IMG/VR virus record: IMGVR_UViG_3300030060_002858
Span: 1-63,394 of that record
Length of the DNA stretch: 63,394 nt
Strand: one strand, 5' to 3'
DNA from: a virus
In this document: piece by piece, positions 41,699 through 54,400 of the stretch
Position numbering within the stretch: the first letter of the stretch is position 1
Layout of the letters: every line of letters begins with the position of its first letter
Notes under the pieces: generated by a model
Databases searched by the model: none
What the model saw: the letters and a program-made list of their open reading frames with translations, nothing else
What the model was told of the DNA's origin: nothing
Program-made: the position numbers and the translations under genes

Positions 41699-44600
41699 CA
41701 TATTCATTTAGAACTCCAGAACAAGAACAACAATTGCAGATTGACCTTGCTAACGCTCAGGCAAGGGCTTCAGTCAACAGAAAAAATAAACAGTTGGAAG
41801 ATCGTAGAGGCTTTACTGCTAACATGGTAGAGCTTGAAAATAAAAAAACATTAAGAAAGAAGAAATTTGAAGAGGCTTTAGGAAAACCGCAAGGAAAAAG
41901 ATATAAGGATATAGAAGAGCTTTATACCTTTTTAGAATCAGAGTACACCTCCGAAGGCCCTGAAGATACTGTAGACATTGTGTCTCTAGATAATCTAAGA
42001 CCTCAATTAAATTCTACTATAAACGATTTAATTCCAACTACAGCTCCTTCTATTTTTAGTCCAACAGGTTTTAGAAGATATGAAAATGTTTCTTTTCCCG
42101 ATGCAATGTCTTTTGCAGGAGAAAACGCTAGAGCTTTAATTAGTAATCAAGCAATAGCCGAATTAGAGTTTGAAGAATTTATTTGGGAACAGGGTGTTAG
42201 TGAAAGAATTAAAAAGTTTAGATCTTGGGAAAAAACAAGTAGAGAAATTACAAGCAGTACTAAAAAAGGAAATCCCTTTGATATGAGTTTAGTTTTTGCT
42301 GATATGGTTCTTTCGTCTATTGTAGATGATCCTAGGGAGTTTACCGAAGAAGAGCTTCGAGCAGAAATTGAAACTAATCCAGTAACATATTCAGAACTAA
42401 ATTTGCTATTTAATAAAAAGATTATGGGATCTGATTTGCTTGATAGGAGTACAACCTTTAGAACAGCTAAAGATTCCACTTCAGTTTTAGCGGCTGTTGT
42501 TCTTAAAGAGTTTGCAGAAAAACAAAAAGATCAAAGACTAGAAGAAATATCATTTGGTCAACCATCAAGATCGGAAGATGTATTTGGCGGAAGAGATTAT
42601 GACCCTAAAACAGGAATGTTTTATGGAATGAATTCTTGGGTATGGTCTGGAGAAGATAACTTCTTTAAAACTTCTATTGCAGACTTTGAAAGAAGACAAG
42701 ATACCTTTAGGCGCAATATGAGTCAAGTAGCTATAGATGGAATGATTGAAGAAGAAATGTTTTTAGAAACATTAGAAACAAATTACAAAAGAGCAAAAGA
42801 ATTTATTGCAGGCACCGCAAGAAGAGTGGCAACAGTTTTTGAAGACTCCAATAAAAAACAAAAAGCAAGAGAATTAAGCAGGGTCATGCAAGGCAATTTA
42901 TTTGAAATAGCTACAGATGCAGCAACAATTAAACCCGGAGAGACTGGACCAGAAGTTCAACTTAAATTAGGAAGTATTGAAGCAACCTTTGATTTTCTAA
43001 TCGAGCAAGAAAAATCAGGAGTTCAGACCAAGGAAGAACATCCTAAAGTTTATGAGCTTTTTGAAAAAGAAGGAATACTAGCTGCCAGCGAGGAAAATCT
43101 TACCCTAATAGAAAGATTAGAACGAAGTAAAAAATTCTTTGTAGATAATGTGGTATTTAAATTTAATCGTATGATGGAAACAATGACTACTCCTGAGGGT
43201 AGATACAAAGTCACTATGATTAATCAGTTTAAAGAGTTTGTAGATCCTAGCATAAATACTTTCCAAGGTGTTATGAAAAAGGTATATACTGCAATATACG
43301 ATAGCGATCCAAACCTTAACTATTATGAAAAGATAAAAATTATGAAATTGTATTCTACAGGTCGGTCTGCTTTTAAAAAAATGTCTTCGGTTGATGAAAA
43401 CCGATCAGCAATGGAAAAACGAATATTAGAAATTACTTCACCGCCTACAGGAACTCCTCCAGCTTCTAGTGTAACACCGCTATCTGTATTTGAAAGAGCA
43501 ACTAAAGTTGAACTAGGAGATCCAGCAAGGGCAGCCGAATTTAGACTAGGAATTATTACCGACTATAAGAATAGGATGATTAAGAACTTTGTAAATAGAT
43601 CCGGAGTAACAGAAAATCAAGCGGTTGCTGCAATTAACAACGCGGTTAAAATAGACACAACTGGAGGAGTACCAACAGCTTATATAGACTACGATGCAGT
43701 ATCTCCTTTAGAGCTTCCTTCTATTGTTGAGGTTATTTTAAATGAAATGGAAACATATAATGTTGTTGGTATTCCGCCAATTTTAGCTGGTCTTGGACAA
43801 CAAGTAAGAGAAGGGCTTGCTATATTTGGTACAGAAATTGATGTTAATACTGAAGAAGGAAAAGCAGCAGCACTCAAGGGCTTTAGAACAGTTACTGCTT
43901 TACATATTCTTTTTGGAGAAAGCGGACAACTAAGAGAAGATGTTGTAAAACAAATTCTAGGAGTTAGCGATCAAAAATACAAAGGAATTAGAAACGTAAT
44001 GGCAATCATTAAATCTATTCACGGAGATACAGCCTTTGGAGATCTGTCAAACTTCTATAATCTTCAAGATGAAAACCAACAGTTAGTTACTTCTGAAAGA
44101 TTTCAAATTGAATTCCAAAGTATTGCTAGGCAAATGCTAGCAGGCTTAGCATACGCTGGTTCTGATTTTAATTTGGTAGATGGTCAAGTATCTTCAGCTA
44201 TTCAAGACCTAGCAAATGGATCTGCTTTTCTAGGACTTGGAACTGGTTTAGATGAAGAGTCTGCTTTAACAGATAGCATAAATAAAACGGTCGGCAATAC
44301 TGGTAGAACTATAAGACAAAACATTAGAAGAAAAATGCAAATGGTTTTCGGTTTGCCTGAAATGGCAACTACAGAAGAATCTGAAGAAGTTTTTAGACCC
44401 ATTGCAACTAGGCTAGGAACAATATTAGGTTTAGATGTAGCTGCTATAGAAGAAGCAAACTATGAATATATAAACGATAGCGAGTATCCTATGGAAGATT
44501 TAACATATATTTTATTTAGAGAGCTTACTTCTAACGGGCATGTGCAACAAAAGCTAGCTAACTACATGAGTGCTCGAATGTCTGTTAGGACTGCAATTCC

Positions 44601-45465
44601 TCTTAGTATTGAAGAGACTCTTGCTATGGCAGAAACTTTTGCTACTCAGTACGGAGAAATTACGCCAAGCACAGTTATGCAAACAGGAGATTCCTCTGCA
44701 AGATTAGTCTTTGCTTCAAATTCTATGGACTCAGACTTCCTTAGAAAATTAAATAATGTAGAAATTCCCTCTACAAGTTACTCGCAAAATAAAACTTCTG
44801 TTGCTATAACCGAAAAACTTAAACGATCTAAACCTAAGTATAGCTCCGCAAGTACGCTTCCTCATTTAGAAGAAACCTTCTTAATCCAAACAGACTCACA
44901 CGAAAACGGTTTTAAAATTAGAATGGCTCAGGATTGGGGAATGGATCAAGAAAGATACAATGATATTATGCAAGAAGCTATTGAGAGAGCAAAAGAAAAT
45001 AAACACGCATCTTTGCCTGATTTTCACTTTGATGTAATATACCAAGCATTAAGTTTAGCTGAAGGTCAAGAAACAGCAGTAGATATGGAGGTAAGACAGA
45101 AAAGAGGTTATTCTTATGGGGGATTGAACTTAGATATTATGGGAAGGAAATCTCTTGAAGAAAAATATACAGTAAGGGTAGCACCTGATATTGGACAGCT
45201 TGCTGGAATGGGATACGGTTCTAACTTTGCTTCTCAAGATATTAGTGTTGAAGAAACAAGAACAAGAGAGGTAGTATCTTTTCCAAAACTAATGGAAGCA
45301 TATAAAATATTTTCCCCAGATCTTTCTACCATGAGTCCTATGGGTCAAGCATCTCAATCTCACTCTGTAGGTTTCGACCTACAAGCAGGAACTTCTAGCG
45401 GAAAAAAAGCAGGTTTTAGAATTTCCTTACCTAACATCACCTTTAAAGGAGACATCATTAAATGA
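41695..45465 (+). CDS. Large internal virion protein, T7 gp15-position
   Basis: 1,256 residues, mainly helical and charged, no membrane segment or known catalytic motif found by eye. It opens FRTPEQEQQLQIDLANAQAR and ends with a small beta segment (FRISLPNITFKGDIIK). In T7 the equivalent site holds gp15, a core protein of the ejected channel; this one is much longer. ATGA overlaps at both ends tie it to its neighbours, so the three core genes are co-translated. Confidence 0.65.
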   Translation: MTYSFRTPEQEQQLQIDLANAQARASVNRKNKQLEDRRGFTANMVELENKKTLRKKKFEEALGKPQGKRYKDIEELYTFLESEYTSEGPEDTVDIVSLDNLRPQLNSTINDLIPTTAPSIFSPTGFRRYENVSFPDAMSFAGENARALISNQAIAELEFEEFIWEQGVSERIKKFRSWEKTSREITSSTKKGNPFDMSLVFADMVLSSIVDDPREFTEEELRAEIETNPVTYSELNLLFNKKIMGSDLLDRSTTFRTAKDSTSVLAAVVLKEFAEKQKDQRLEEISFGQPSRSEDVFGGRDYDPKTGMFYGMNSWVWSGEDNFFKTSIADFERRQDTFRRNMSQVAIDGMIEEEMFLETLETNYKRAKEFIAGTARRVATVFEDSNKKQKARELSRVMQGNLFEIATDAATIKPGETGPEVQLKLGSIEATFDFLIEQEKSGVQTKEEHPKVYELFEKEGILAASEENLTLIERLERSKKFFVDNVVFKFNRMMETMTTPEGRYKVTMINQFKEFVDPSINTFQGVMKKVYTAIYDSDPNLNYYEKIKIMKLYSTGRSAFKKMSSVDENRSAMEKRILEITSPPTGTPPASSVTPLSVFERATKVELGDPARAAEFRLGIITDYKNRMIKNFVNRSGVTENQAVAAINNAVKIDTTGGVPTAYIDYDAVSPLELPSIVEVILNEMETYNVVGIPPILAGLGQQVREGLAIFGTEIDVNTEEGKAAALKGFRTVTALHILFGESGQLREDVVKQILGVSDQKYKGIRNVMAIIKSIHGDTAFGDLSNFYNLQDENQQLVTSERFQIEFQSIARQMLAGLAYAGSDFNLVDGQVSSAIQDLANGSAFLGLGTGLDEESALTDSINKTVGNTGRTIRQNIRRKMQMVFGLPEMATTEESEEVFRPIATRLGTILGLDVAAIEEANYEYINDSEYPMEDLTYILFRELTSNGHVQQKLANYMSARMSVRTAIPLSIEETLAMAETFATQYGEITPSTVMQTGDSSARLVFASNSMDSDFLRKLNNVEIPSTSYSQNKTSVAITEKLKRSKPKYSSASTLPHLEETFLIQTDSHENGFKIRMAQDWGMDQERYNDIMQEAIERAKENKHASLPDFHFDVIYQALSLAEGQETAVDMEVRQKRGYSYGGLNLDIMGRKSLEEKYTVRVAPDIGQLAGMGYGSNFASQDISVEETRTREVVSFPKLMEAYKIFSPDLSTMSPMGQASQSHSVGFDLQAGTSSGKKAGFRISLPNITFKGDIIK

Positions 45466-48400
45466 CAACTCAGGGTATTAATAAGTGGGCAACAGAACCA
45501 CTTCCTTTTTATATGGATAATCAAGAGGAGATGAGAGAATCAGTAGGGCAGTATAACGATTTTGTTCAAGGTTTAAACCCTTTAACAGACGGCGATAATG
45601 CTCTAAATGTTCCTGATCAATTAGTTGTTGACTTAAATACCCAAGAACTAGTTAGAGGTAATTACGGTATTACAGAAGCTATGGCTCTTATGTCAGCTAG
45701 AGGATACTTTGGTGGTATGTTTGAAGACAATCAATATCAACAAAAGTATTCTGCTAATATGCAGCTAGGCATGTACAGGGGTGACAAGTATAAAGAAGGG
45801 GATCTTTTAAAGTTTGGAGCAGACGAAGAAAAACTACTAAGATACTACGCTAAAAAAAGTCCTTGGAACCTTTCAAGACTTTCGGATCCTTTTATAGACG
45901 AGACATTAGATGGCGTAGAAGATATGTGGGACGCTCCTATTTTAAATAACCTTAATGATTCTCCTAATGATTTAATGGAAGCAGAAGCTCCTCCCGATTG
46001 GTCTCCCCAAGAAGCATTAAAGGTTTTGCAATTAAGAGATCCAGAAATGTATGCCGTATATGCTAATAGTTTAGGTGCTTCAAACTTAGAGCAAATTGTA
46101 GGTGAGGCTAAAAACCCATATGATTTTTTCTATACATTAACTGATACGATTCAAACAGCAGCTTTAAATACTACCATTGCAAAGTGGTACGAAGATGCTT
46201 CTAATACAGAGATTGCTTTAGAGTACGCTAGAAACTTTATTATAGAAGGAATTGTTAATGATCCAGACCTCGCAGCAAGCTTAGGAATAACAGCAGGACT
46301 TACTACTATCGGTAGTATTGCCGGTTTAAAGGCTGGTGTTATTGCAACTCTAGCCTATAAAATACCTAAAACTTTATACCAAGGTGTTAAGTATGTTAAG
46401 TTTATAAACATGATTCGCAAAGCAGCTACCACCACCATTAGGTACATGCCTGAAAATATCGGACCTACCTTGATTCAAAAAATCCCAGCCATGAAAAATT
46501 TCAGTAGAGGAGGATTTGTACAAAAGCATTTAATTGCTAATAGAATCGGTGACGCAGGAGAAGGACTTGTAACTGGTGGTTTAGCTGAAGCAGGAAACCA
46601 GTGGAGACAGTCTACTGCTGGAGTAATTGATGAGTTTTCTTATGGCGGCATTTTTAAAGAGGCACTATTTGAAGCAGCCCTATCTCCGGCAATTAACCCT
46701 GCTATTGGGGGTATTTATAGTTTAGGCGGAGGTGCAGTAAACCTTTCCTATATGGTTTCAGATAGTGTTGCTGCAAAGGTTATTGGAGAAAAAGGACACA
46801 AAGCATTTAGTAGATTTATTGATACTACCAAGAAATACCTTAATGCAGATGACGCAATAAAAAGATTAGAAAATGCACAACTATCTTTAGAGTTATCTTC
46901 TCAAGTAAATGATCTTACTTTAGAAGGAACAGAAGTAGAAATTCAAGACGATGAGGCTAAACCAGATAGACCAGATGGAATCCTTAGCATTATACTTGGT
47001 GCTATTTGGGATCAAACTGGACTAAGTAAAGGAGACTTCCTTACTACGGTAAAAGAAATACTAGCAGATTTCCAAGCAGAAGCAGCCGATCCTAGCCACC
47101 CAAGAAATAAACTAGGAGTAGATCAAGAAATTTTACTTTCAGAGATTGCACAAGAAGTTGTTAATAGAAATAGAGATGTAATTTTAGAAGCCAATGACGG
47201 AGATACTTCGTCCTTTGAAAAGATTTTGGGATGGACTCAACATCACTTAAGACTGGCTAGCGATGCTAAAAAAGAAGGAAAGACTTATAAAGAGTATACA
47301 GAAAAAATTATTGCTGATAATGAAGAGTGGAAACTTCTTGCGCCTCAAGTATTAGAAGCAGTCAAAGAAAAGATGGGCGATAAGTTTGACTCTAGTACTA
47401 CAGAAGAAAAACTAGACGTAGCCTTAGAATACATGCAAGAAACAATTCTTAAACAACAACAAGCTATTCGAGATTTAGATACATCTACTAAAGATAAAGA
47501 AGAAACAGCTGATGGTTTAGAAGAAGAACTAGAGGCAGCAGAACCTAAACCTGATCCTAAACCAGAAGACGCTCCTACTGGAGGAGAGCCAAAGGGAGAG
47601 GATGATAAACCAAAAAGAAAACCACCTCCGGGTGACGGTCCTATCGAAAGAAGAGCAGAATTAATTGAAAGATTAAAAAGAATGAAAGAAAGAGCTGAGA
47701 AGGCAAAGGCAGAAATTCAAGAAAAACTAGATAAGGGATTCAAGGGAGTAAATAGAAAAACAAAAGAAAATATTGTAGAGCTTGGTAGAAAGATTGATGA
47801 GGAGCTAGCTTTTGTTGAAGGAGAACTAGAGTCTTTCTTAGAAACTCATGGATTAGAAGACGGTGAAGTTAAAGACTCAATTCAACTTATGAAAACTTTA
47901 GAGACTGAGTTAAATGTTCTAAAAGAAACTCTTTCTAAGGATATTACTGATACAAAGGATGGTATACTATTTGGTTTTGTTCGGTTAAATAAACTAAGGG
48001 CTGCTAGAGAAAAAGCGGGTCTTCTTTTATTCAGAGATCTTAATCTAGAAAATTCTAAAAGAACAGAAGAAGGTAAGCCTGAGCTATCAAAATTACCTTG
48101 GGATAAAACACAAGAAGATACTAGAGAAGCTTGGAAAGAGCTAGCTGAACTAACAAAGGGAGATGAAAGTAAAGCAGCACAGAGAATTAGGCAGTTTGTA
48201 AATGACTTAGAAAGCGGAAAAGAAGAAGGTATTACAATGGGCGGTGTTAAAAATACTTTTACAAACTATATGAATATGCTCGGTACAGTTATGAAAAAAC
48301 ATGAGGAAAGATATAATAAGAGAGAAGATTACAAGAAACATGTGAGTCTATTTAAACAGTACAAAGCAGCTAGAAAGAACTATCAAAGGCTAATGTCTTC

Positions 48401-51400
48401 TATCTATAGATCAGAAACATTAAAAGATATTCAACAGTTTAATGCTATTCAATTACAACAAACAGGGCTAAGAGAAAAGAAAGAGCAAGAGTCTGTATTA
48501 AATGCTAGAAGGGCTTTATTCAATGAGTTCATTGCAGAAAAAGAAGCTAGTGGCGAAGATATTACGATGGAAGAATTTTTAAACTTTTTACATCCTTATT
48601 CAGAACAAGCTCAAACAGAAGCAGCGGCTATTGAACGAGATGCTAGCAAAGGAAAAGAAACTCTTACCATTGAAGAAGCGAAAAGAATTGAAGGCAAGGA
48701 ATATCAATCTGTAAAAGATCAACTTAAGTATTTGTCTATTGGTAAACTTTCCGGAATTAATAAGGGTGGTAGGTTTAAATATGTTCGGGGTAATTGGGAA
48801 CACCAGCATAGTGATTCTGATATTCTAGGAACATCTTATGATCCTGAGTTTGTTCTTAATGAATCAAACTACGGTAAAGAATTAGATACTGATGTAGTAT
48901 TTACCAGAGATTTAAGATCCGATCTAGAAGCTTGGATTGAACTAGAGCAAAAGATTTTAGCTATTGCAAGTCATACAGATCCATCTAAAGGTATTGCTGC
49001 TTGGAGAATTCACGCTGCATTGCCTCCTTACTTTAGAGATTTCTTGGGATTAGGTCCTTATGTGGTGTTTGGTAGAGGAAATATCCTTGGTGCTGAAAAC
49101 TCTGCTTTGATGCCTACTGAAGCTTTAGACCATAACTCGTTAGACCTTACCGATGAAAAAAGTATATCAGAACTTCAAAGATATCAACATCTATTAAGAT
49201 ACGATCCTCAAAAAATCTTGGCTATTATTAGAGCATGGAAAGACCGTGGACTAGCTAAAATTGATGGATGGGAAGCTAGAGAAACATCTTTTATTTTAGA
49301 CGAGCTTTCAAAAGAAATGCAAAACGAAGGAGACCCTAACTCTGCTGCTAACTTATTCTATACTCAAAAACTTTTAGAAAGAGTTCACAATCAATCTAGA
49401 GCTATTAATATGGCGAACTGGACAAAACGCCAAGGAGAAGGTGGCGGTTATATTATAGCCGTTGATCCAGATACTGGATTCCCTACGGAGTTTACCAACA
49501 GTGCTGGAACTTATAAAAGAGAAGCTCTATACCACGCAAAAGAAAGACTACAGTTTCTATTTGGCACCAGAAGATTTACAGAGCTACAACAAGTAGCTAA
49601 ATCTCTAGGGTTACTAACAGAAATTAGTCGAACAAAAGAAGACGGAAGAACAGAAATTATTATACGAGATAGAGAAGGCAATGTAAGAGCAGATGTAGTT
49701 GAGTATCTTACAGAACAAATTGGAGAGCAAACTGATATTAACATTACTGATTTAGGAAATGGTAACGAAGACTATGCATCAGCTCAAATCGCAGGCTACG
49801 GTATAGTAGACTTTATGAGTCAAAAACCAATGCCAGCTGTCCAACAAAGAAGTGTTGTTCTAGATAAAGATGGTAATACTGTTCCTACTGAAAGCAATGA
49901 AGATAGTGAAACCGCTTCTTTACCTACTGATATCCGCCTTCCTCAAGAAGGAGAAACAAACGCAGCTATGCCCATTCCTGTAATGAAACTAGCTGAGTTA
50001 ATTCAAAACTTTAAGGCTAGAGAAAGAATGCGGTATATCTTAAGTAAGGATACTTTTACGGACGCAGAAAGAGCTGCCTATAAAGAATGGGTAGAAGCTA
50101 AATGGTCTGATGTTTTAGCTGGAATGGATCCTGATCCTACCGGAGAAAACGCACAGATCTTTGTAGTTCCCCAAATAGTAGGCGGATCTCTACATGAAGC
50201 TGTAATGTCCCGAGCCGAGGCAAAAGAATTCTTACTAGAACTTATGTTAGATATCCCAAGAAACGCAGAAGCATTTATTCACGACCAAGTTACAAGAAAA
50301 CGCGGAAGTGCTTTAATGTTTAACGAGGGTCAGGGAGAGAAGGAAATTAATGTTTTAGACAAAGAAGGAAACATTGTAACAAAGAAAATTAAAGACCTCA
50401 ATGTTGAGGGTGGTCTTATGTTTGACCTCAGCCACGGGGATCACATGCTTGTTCCTCTAGGACGAATTGGTGAAATCATGGCAATTGAAGCAATGGGTCC
50501 ACAGTTTGCTGGGCTTACCGATATTGTAATAGACAAGGTTGTGCAATACTCAGATGCAGCAAGAAAAGAAGGAACACTAGATGAACTGCTAGCTTTTGAA
50601 AACTGGAGTGACAGAACAGCTAGCGGTGTATTTGAAATGAAACTACTTTCTTTAGCAGGAGATGCAGACTCTACTATTGAAATTGAAGTAGATGGTAAAA
50701 CTAAAAAAGTAAATGCACCTAAACTTTTAGATATGATTAGAGATGGAGTTATAGAACCGGGAACAAAAGCAGAGTCAGATTTTTATCTATCAACAGCAAT
50801 TATTGCGGCACCTTTATTTGCTATGGGTAAGAAAGGCGGACTACAAACTCTATTTGATGTTATTAATAAAAACGATATTCGTAGTGTAAAAGATCTTCAA
50901 GAAAAAGAAGCTGGTCTATCTGAAGGGGATAAAAAGAAGTTAAAACTATTGCGAGAAATATTTAAAGTTCCTGTTATGAGAAGAATTTATGGCGGATCTA
51001 AACCAAACTTTGATGTAGAATTTTCAGAGGGAGGCAAGGGATACGAGGCTTTAAAGAAAGCAGGCATGACTTCTGAAGAAGATATTGCTGCTCTTAAAAA
51101 AGTTTTATTCTCTGGAAACGGAGGAGCTACGCACATCTCTAAGACTATTCTTATTGACTATGCATTGGGAGTTAACGATAGAACTAAATATCTTGTACAA
51201 AAGTATTTGGGTATTGATCAAACCAGAAGCGTACCATTGTTAGACACATGGAAAGAATTAGTTAAACTAGATAATAAAGCCTTGTCTGCTGAGTTAGAAA
51301 GATCTCAAACCCACATCAGACTATTAGAAGATTCTTTAAGACAGAAATATGAGATTGATAATCCTGCTGACTTAACATTTGAACAATGGAAAAAAACAAA

Positions 51401-54400
51401 AGGATATAACAAGAGGTTTGAAAAAGCCAAGGCTTACCTAGAAGAACAAGAAAAAGCAAGTAATCCTATTCACCCCGGTACTGTAGCCTATGAAACATTT
51501 AAAAAAATACTTCAAACCACAGATCAACTAAGTGCTGAAAGTATTGGATACTTTAGAGCACTAAATATTCTTAACTCGCAAGAGTATAGGTTAAACGTAG
51601 ATCGACTACAGTTTGTAGCTCAAAGAGTATTGGGGTTAACAGACTTTAGTGTGCAAGACTTTATGGGATTTGAGCAGCACGCCTTGTATCAGCTTATGTT
51701 GCCCACAGCAACTTCAGGAAGAACATATCCGTTAAACACAACCGGACTAAATCCTTTAGGCATCTCTTTAGAAAGAGTAGCAAGAATGCAACCCTTTGTA
51801 AAGGATGGAGTTAGGTACAATGACTTTATTGATTATGTAGAAAGAAACCCCGGACTAGATGAAGCTGAGTTTAAAAAGGATCTAGAAGATTACCTAACCA
51901 ATCACGACGGAGCAGATGCTTTCGGTGCTTTTGATCTTGAAGATCCATCTCTTAGGAAGTTTGAAACTAGAGAAGAGGCTGAAGCTGCTCTTGAAGATCT
52001 AATGATTAAACAAGAGATGATGCTATGGTCTAGTTATGATAAGCCACCTAAGGAAGTATTTAAAGACTATACCGCAGAAGACAGTGATGAAGGATTCTTT
52101 AATAATCTTCTTACACAGTGGCATCAGCACTCAGAGCAAAGGCACTTGACGCTAAAAGAAGAAATAGCTTTCGAACAAGCCGAAGCAGATAGAATGATAG
52201 CAGACGGCAAGAGACCCACAGATAGTCCAGTTCTACAATTAAAAAATAAAGCTGGTGGGTTGGTCAATAAGAAACTAGTTGAAGCATCTGAAGGAGAGTT
52301 TAGATATCTTCCTTATCATGTTTCTGAAAGAAATCCTTCTTCGGTAATGATTCACACAGCAGGTCAAAGAGGACCACTATCTATGCGTCCTCGATTTAAA
52401 GAAAGACAGTACTATGATATGGGACTATTAAGTTTACAGAAGAGGCACGTTCAAGATAGGATTACTAAAGCAATGGGGCCTATTGAAACTATTAGAACAA
52501 ACGCAGATTCTCTAACAGAAGAAGATGCTATGATTAGCGGAGTTAACATAGGACACGCTCCAGCTTGGGATTCTAACAAACTGCCTCAGGTACTTCCTAC
52601 GCTTCCTAGAGCCATTGCCGCAGATCTTAGAACAGACATGGGTCAGAGAGCAGCTAAGATTTATTATGAAGTTTCTATCTGGGCTGAAGAAAGAGGACTC
52701 GCAGATAAACTAAAAGAAGATCCAGAAAACTTTGTACGTTTTTATATTATTAGAGAAATTGAAGAAGAGCGCAAGAGACAACTTAGAAGGACCAGAGAGA
52801 GTAATATTACAAATGAGAATGATATTATTGCAGCAAGAAATAAATGGATTGGAGGACTGCACGATATTAGTAGATACTCTAGAGATTTGAAAGATCCAGA
52901 AGGTAGGCGAGGTCTTCAATTGTTTACAGAAAGACAATCCTTTGCCGCTGTAAATCCAGCTGAAGAAGGCGAACTATACATGGATCTTCTAGTTAATGTA
53001 GCCGACGAAAACAATCCAGATGGTTTCTTGTTTACTAGAAGTCTTTTAGATGACGCATTTAAATTAGGGCCAGTACCTACGGGTGAAAGAATTATTATCA
53101 CGCCAGAAAATGTATCAGATGAAAAGACAATGGAAGAGATATTTGAATTTAAGGATCTTAACTTAGAATCTTGGGCAGTACAAAATGCTGACTTTAATAA
53201 ATTCTTAGCGGCTCAGTTATTTACAGAAGCAATCGGCAAAGCCATGCTAGAGTTTGAAGGCGGTAAGTATAAGAGTGTAGCGTTTACTCCAGATCAATGG
53301 GAATTTGCAATAGATCCAGAAGACCGCAAACCTTTAATTGCACTAGCAAAACAAATGGTCATGGAAATGCCTTCGTTTGAACTTACAGTAGGAATTGAAG
53401 AGTCGCTATACAACGACGATAGTAAGATTTCAACTTATAGGATGACCATTAACAGAGAAGGCGTTGCTCCTGAAAAAGGAAAGGAACGAGATAAGAAGGC
53501 CGTACCAACTCAACAAAGAAATGTGTTTGGGGCAGCAACGGGCTTTGGTATGCAGGTGATGACTAGAACTAAGTTAAAATCTAAAAAGGCAAAGCTTGCT
53601 CTTACACCAGAGCACAGAATGCAGTTATTCTCAATACTAGAAAACGCTCAAACCATGCAGGGAATTACTTTAAGCAATTGGTTAAATAAAGGATTAGGCG
53701 TGAAGTTAACAGAGGACGGTCAGATTGTTAGAGCGGTTCCTATCCAAGATAGAGTAGCAGATGCAATGGGCTATACTGCTCGTCCTATTAGAGACGCAGC
53801 TATTAACGAAGCTGAGGCCCTAAGAAGAGTTAGTTCGGTAGACGGTGAAAGTAGTGTTAGAATGATTGACGACCCTCTTACCAGCGTAAGGGGAGCTAGA
53901 GTTAATGTAGTAGATTTAGATTACTACGCTAGGGATAACTCTTCTTGGGGAGACGGGTCTATTAATACTGCTTGGCTTGAGTCTTACGTTAGTCCTATTA
54001 CTAAACTAATTCATATGCTAGATAGATCGGGAATTCAAGCCGGTAGTGAATTGGCAGATCTTAAGTTAGAACTACAGTCTTTAATTGCTTTAACAAGAGA
54101 ACAGGACAATATGTCTAGTGTTGTTGTAAGATTAATTGCATTAAAACTAGAAGATCCTTCTTTAGATTTTAGAAAAAATAAAATCAAAATGTTTTTTACA
54201 GACGCAGAAAGAAACGGAGATGACTTTAATACTGCTATTAACAAAGCTGACTCAATTATTTTAAAAATTAAAAAACACACATCAGACTATGGAGTTACTA
54301 GAAAACTTCCCGGATATTACGAAGCTAGGCAGTTTATCACAACTCAAGAATATAGTCCTGCTAACTTTGAAGAAACACTTCTTGCTTTTAAAAAGTATCT

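Noticed and set aside
51903-51912. NHDG (D2149) of the giant protein as polymerase motif C
   Set aside because: It lies in a charged, helix-like segment and lacks the preceding beta strand of a real HDx motif; left unassigned.
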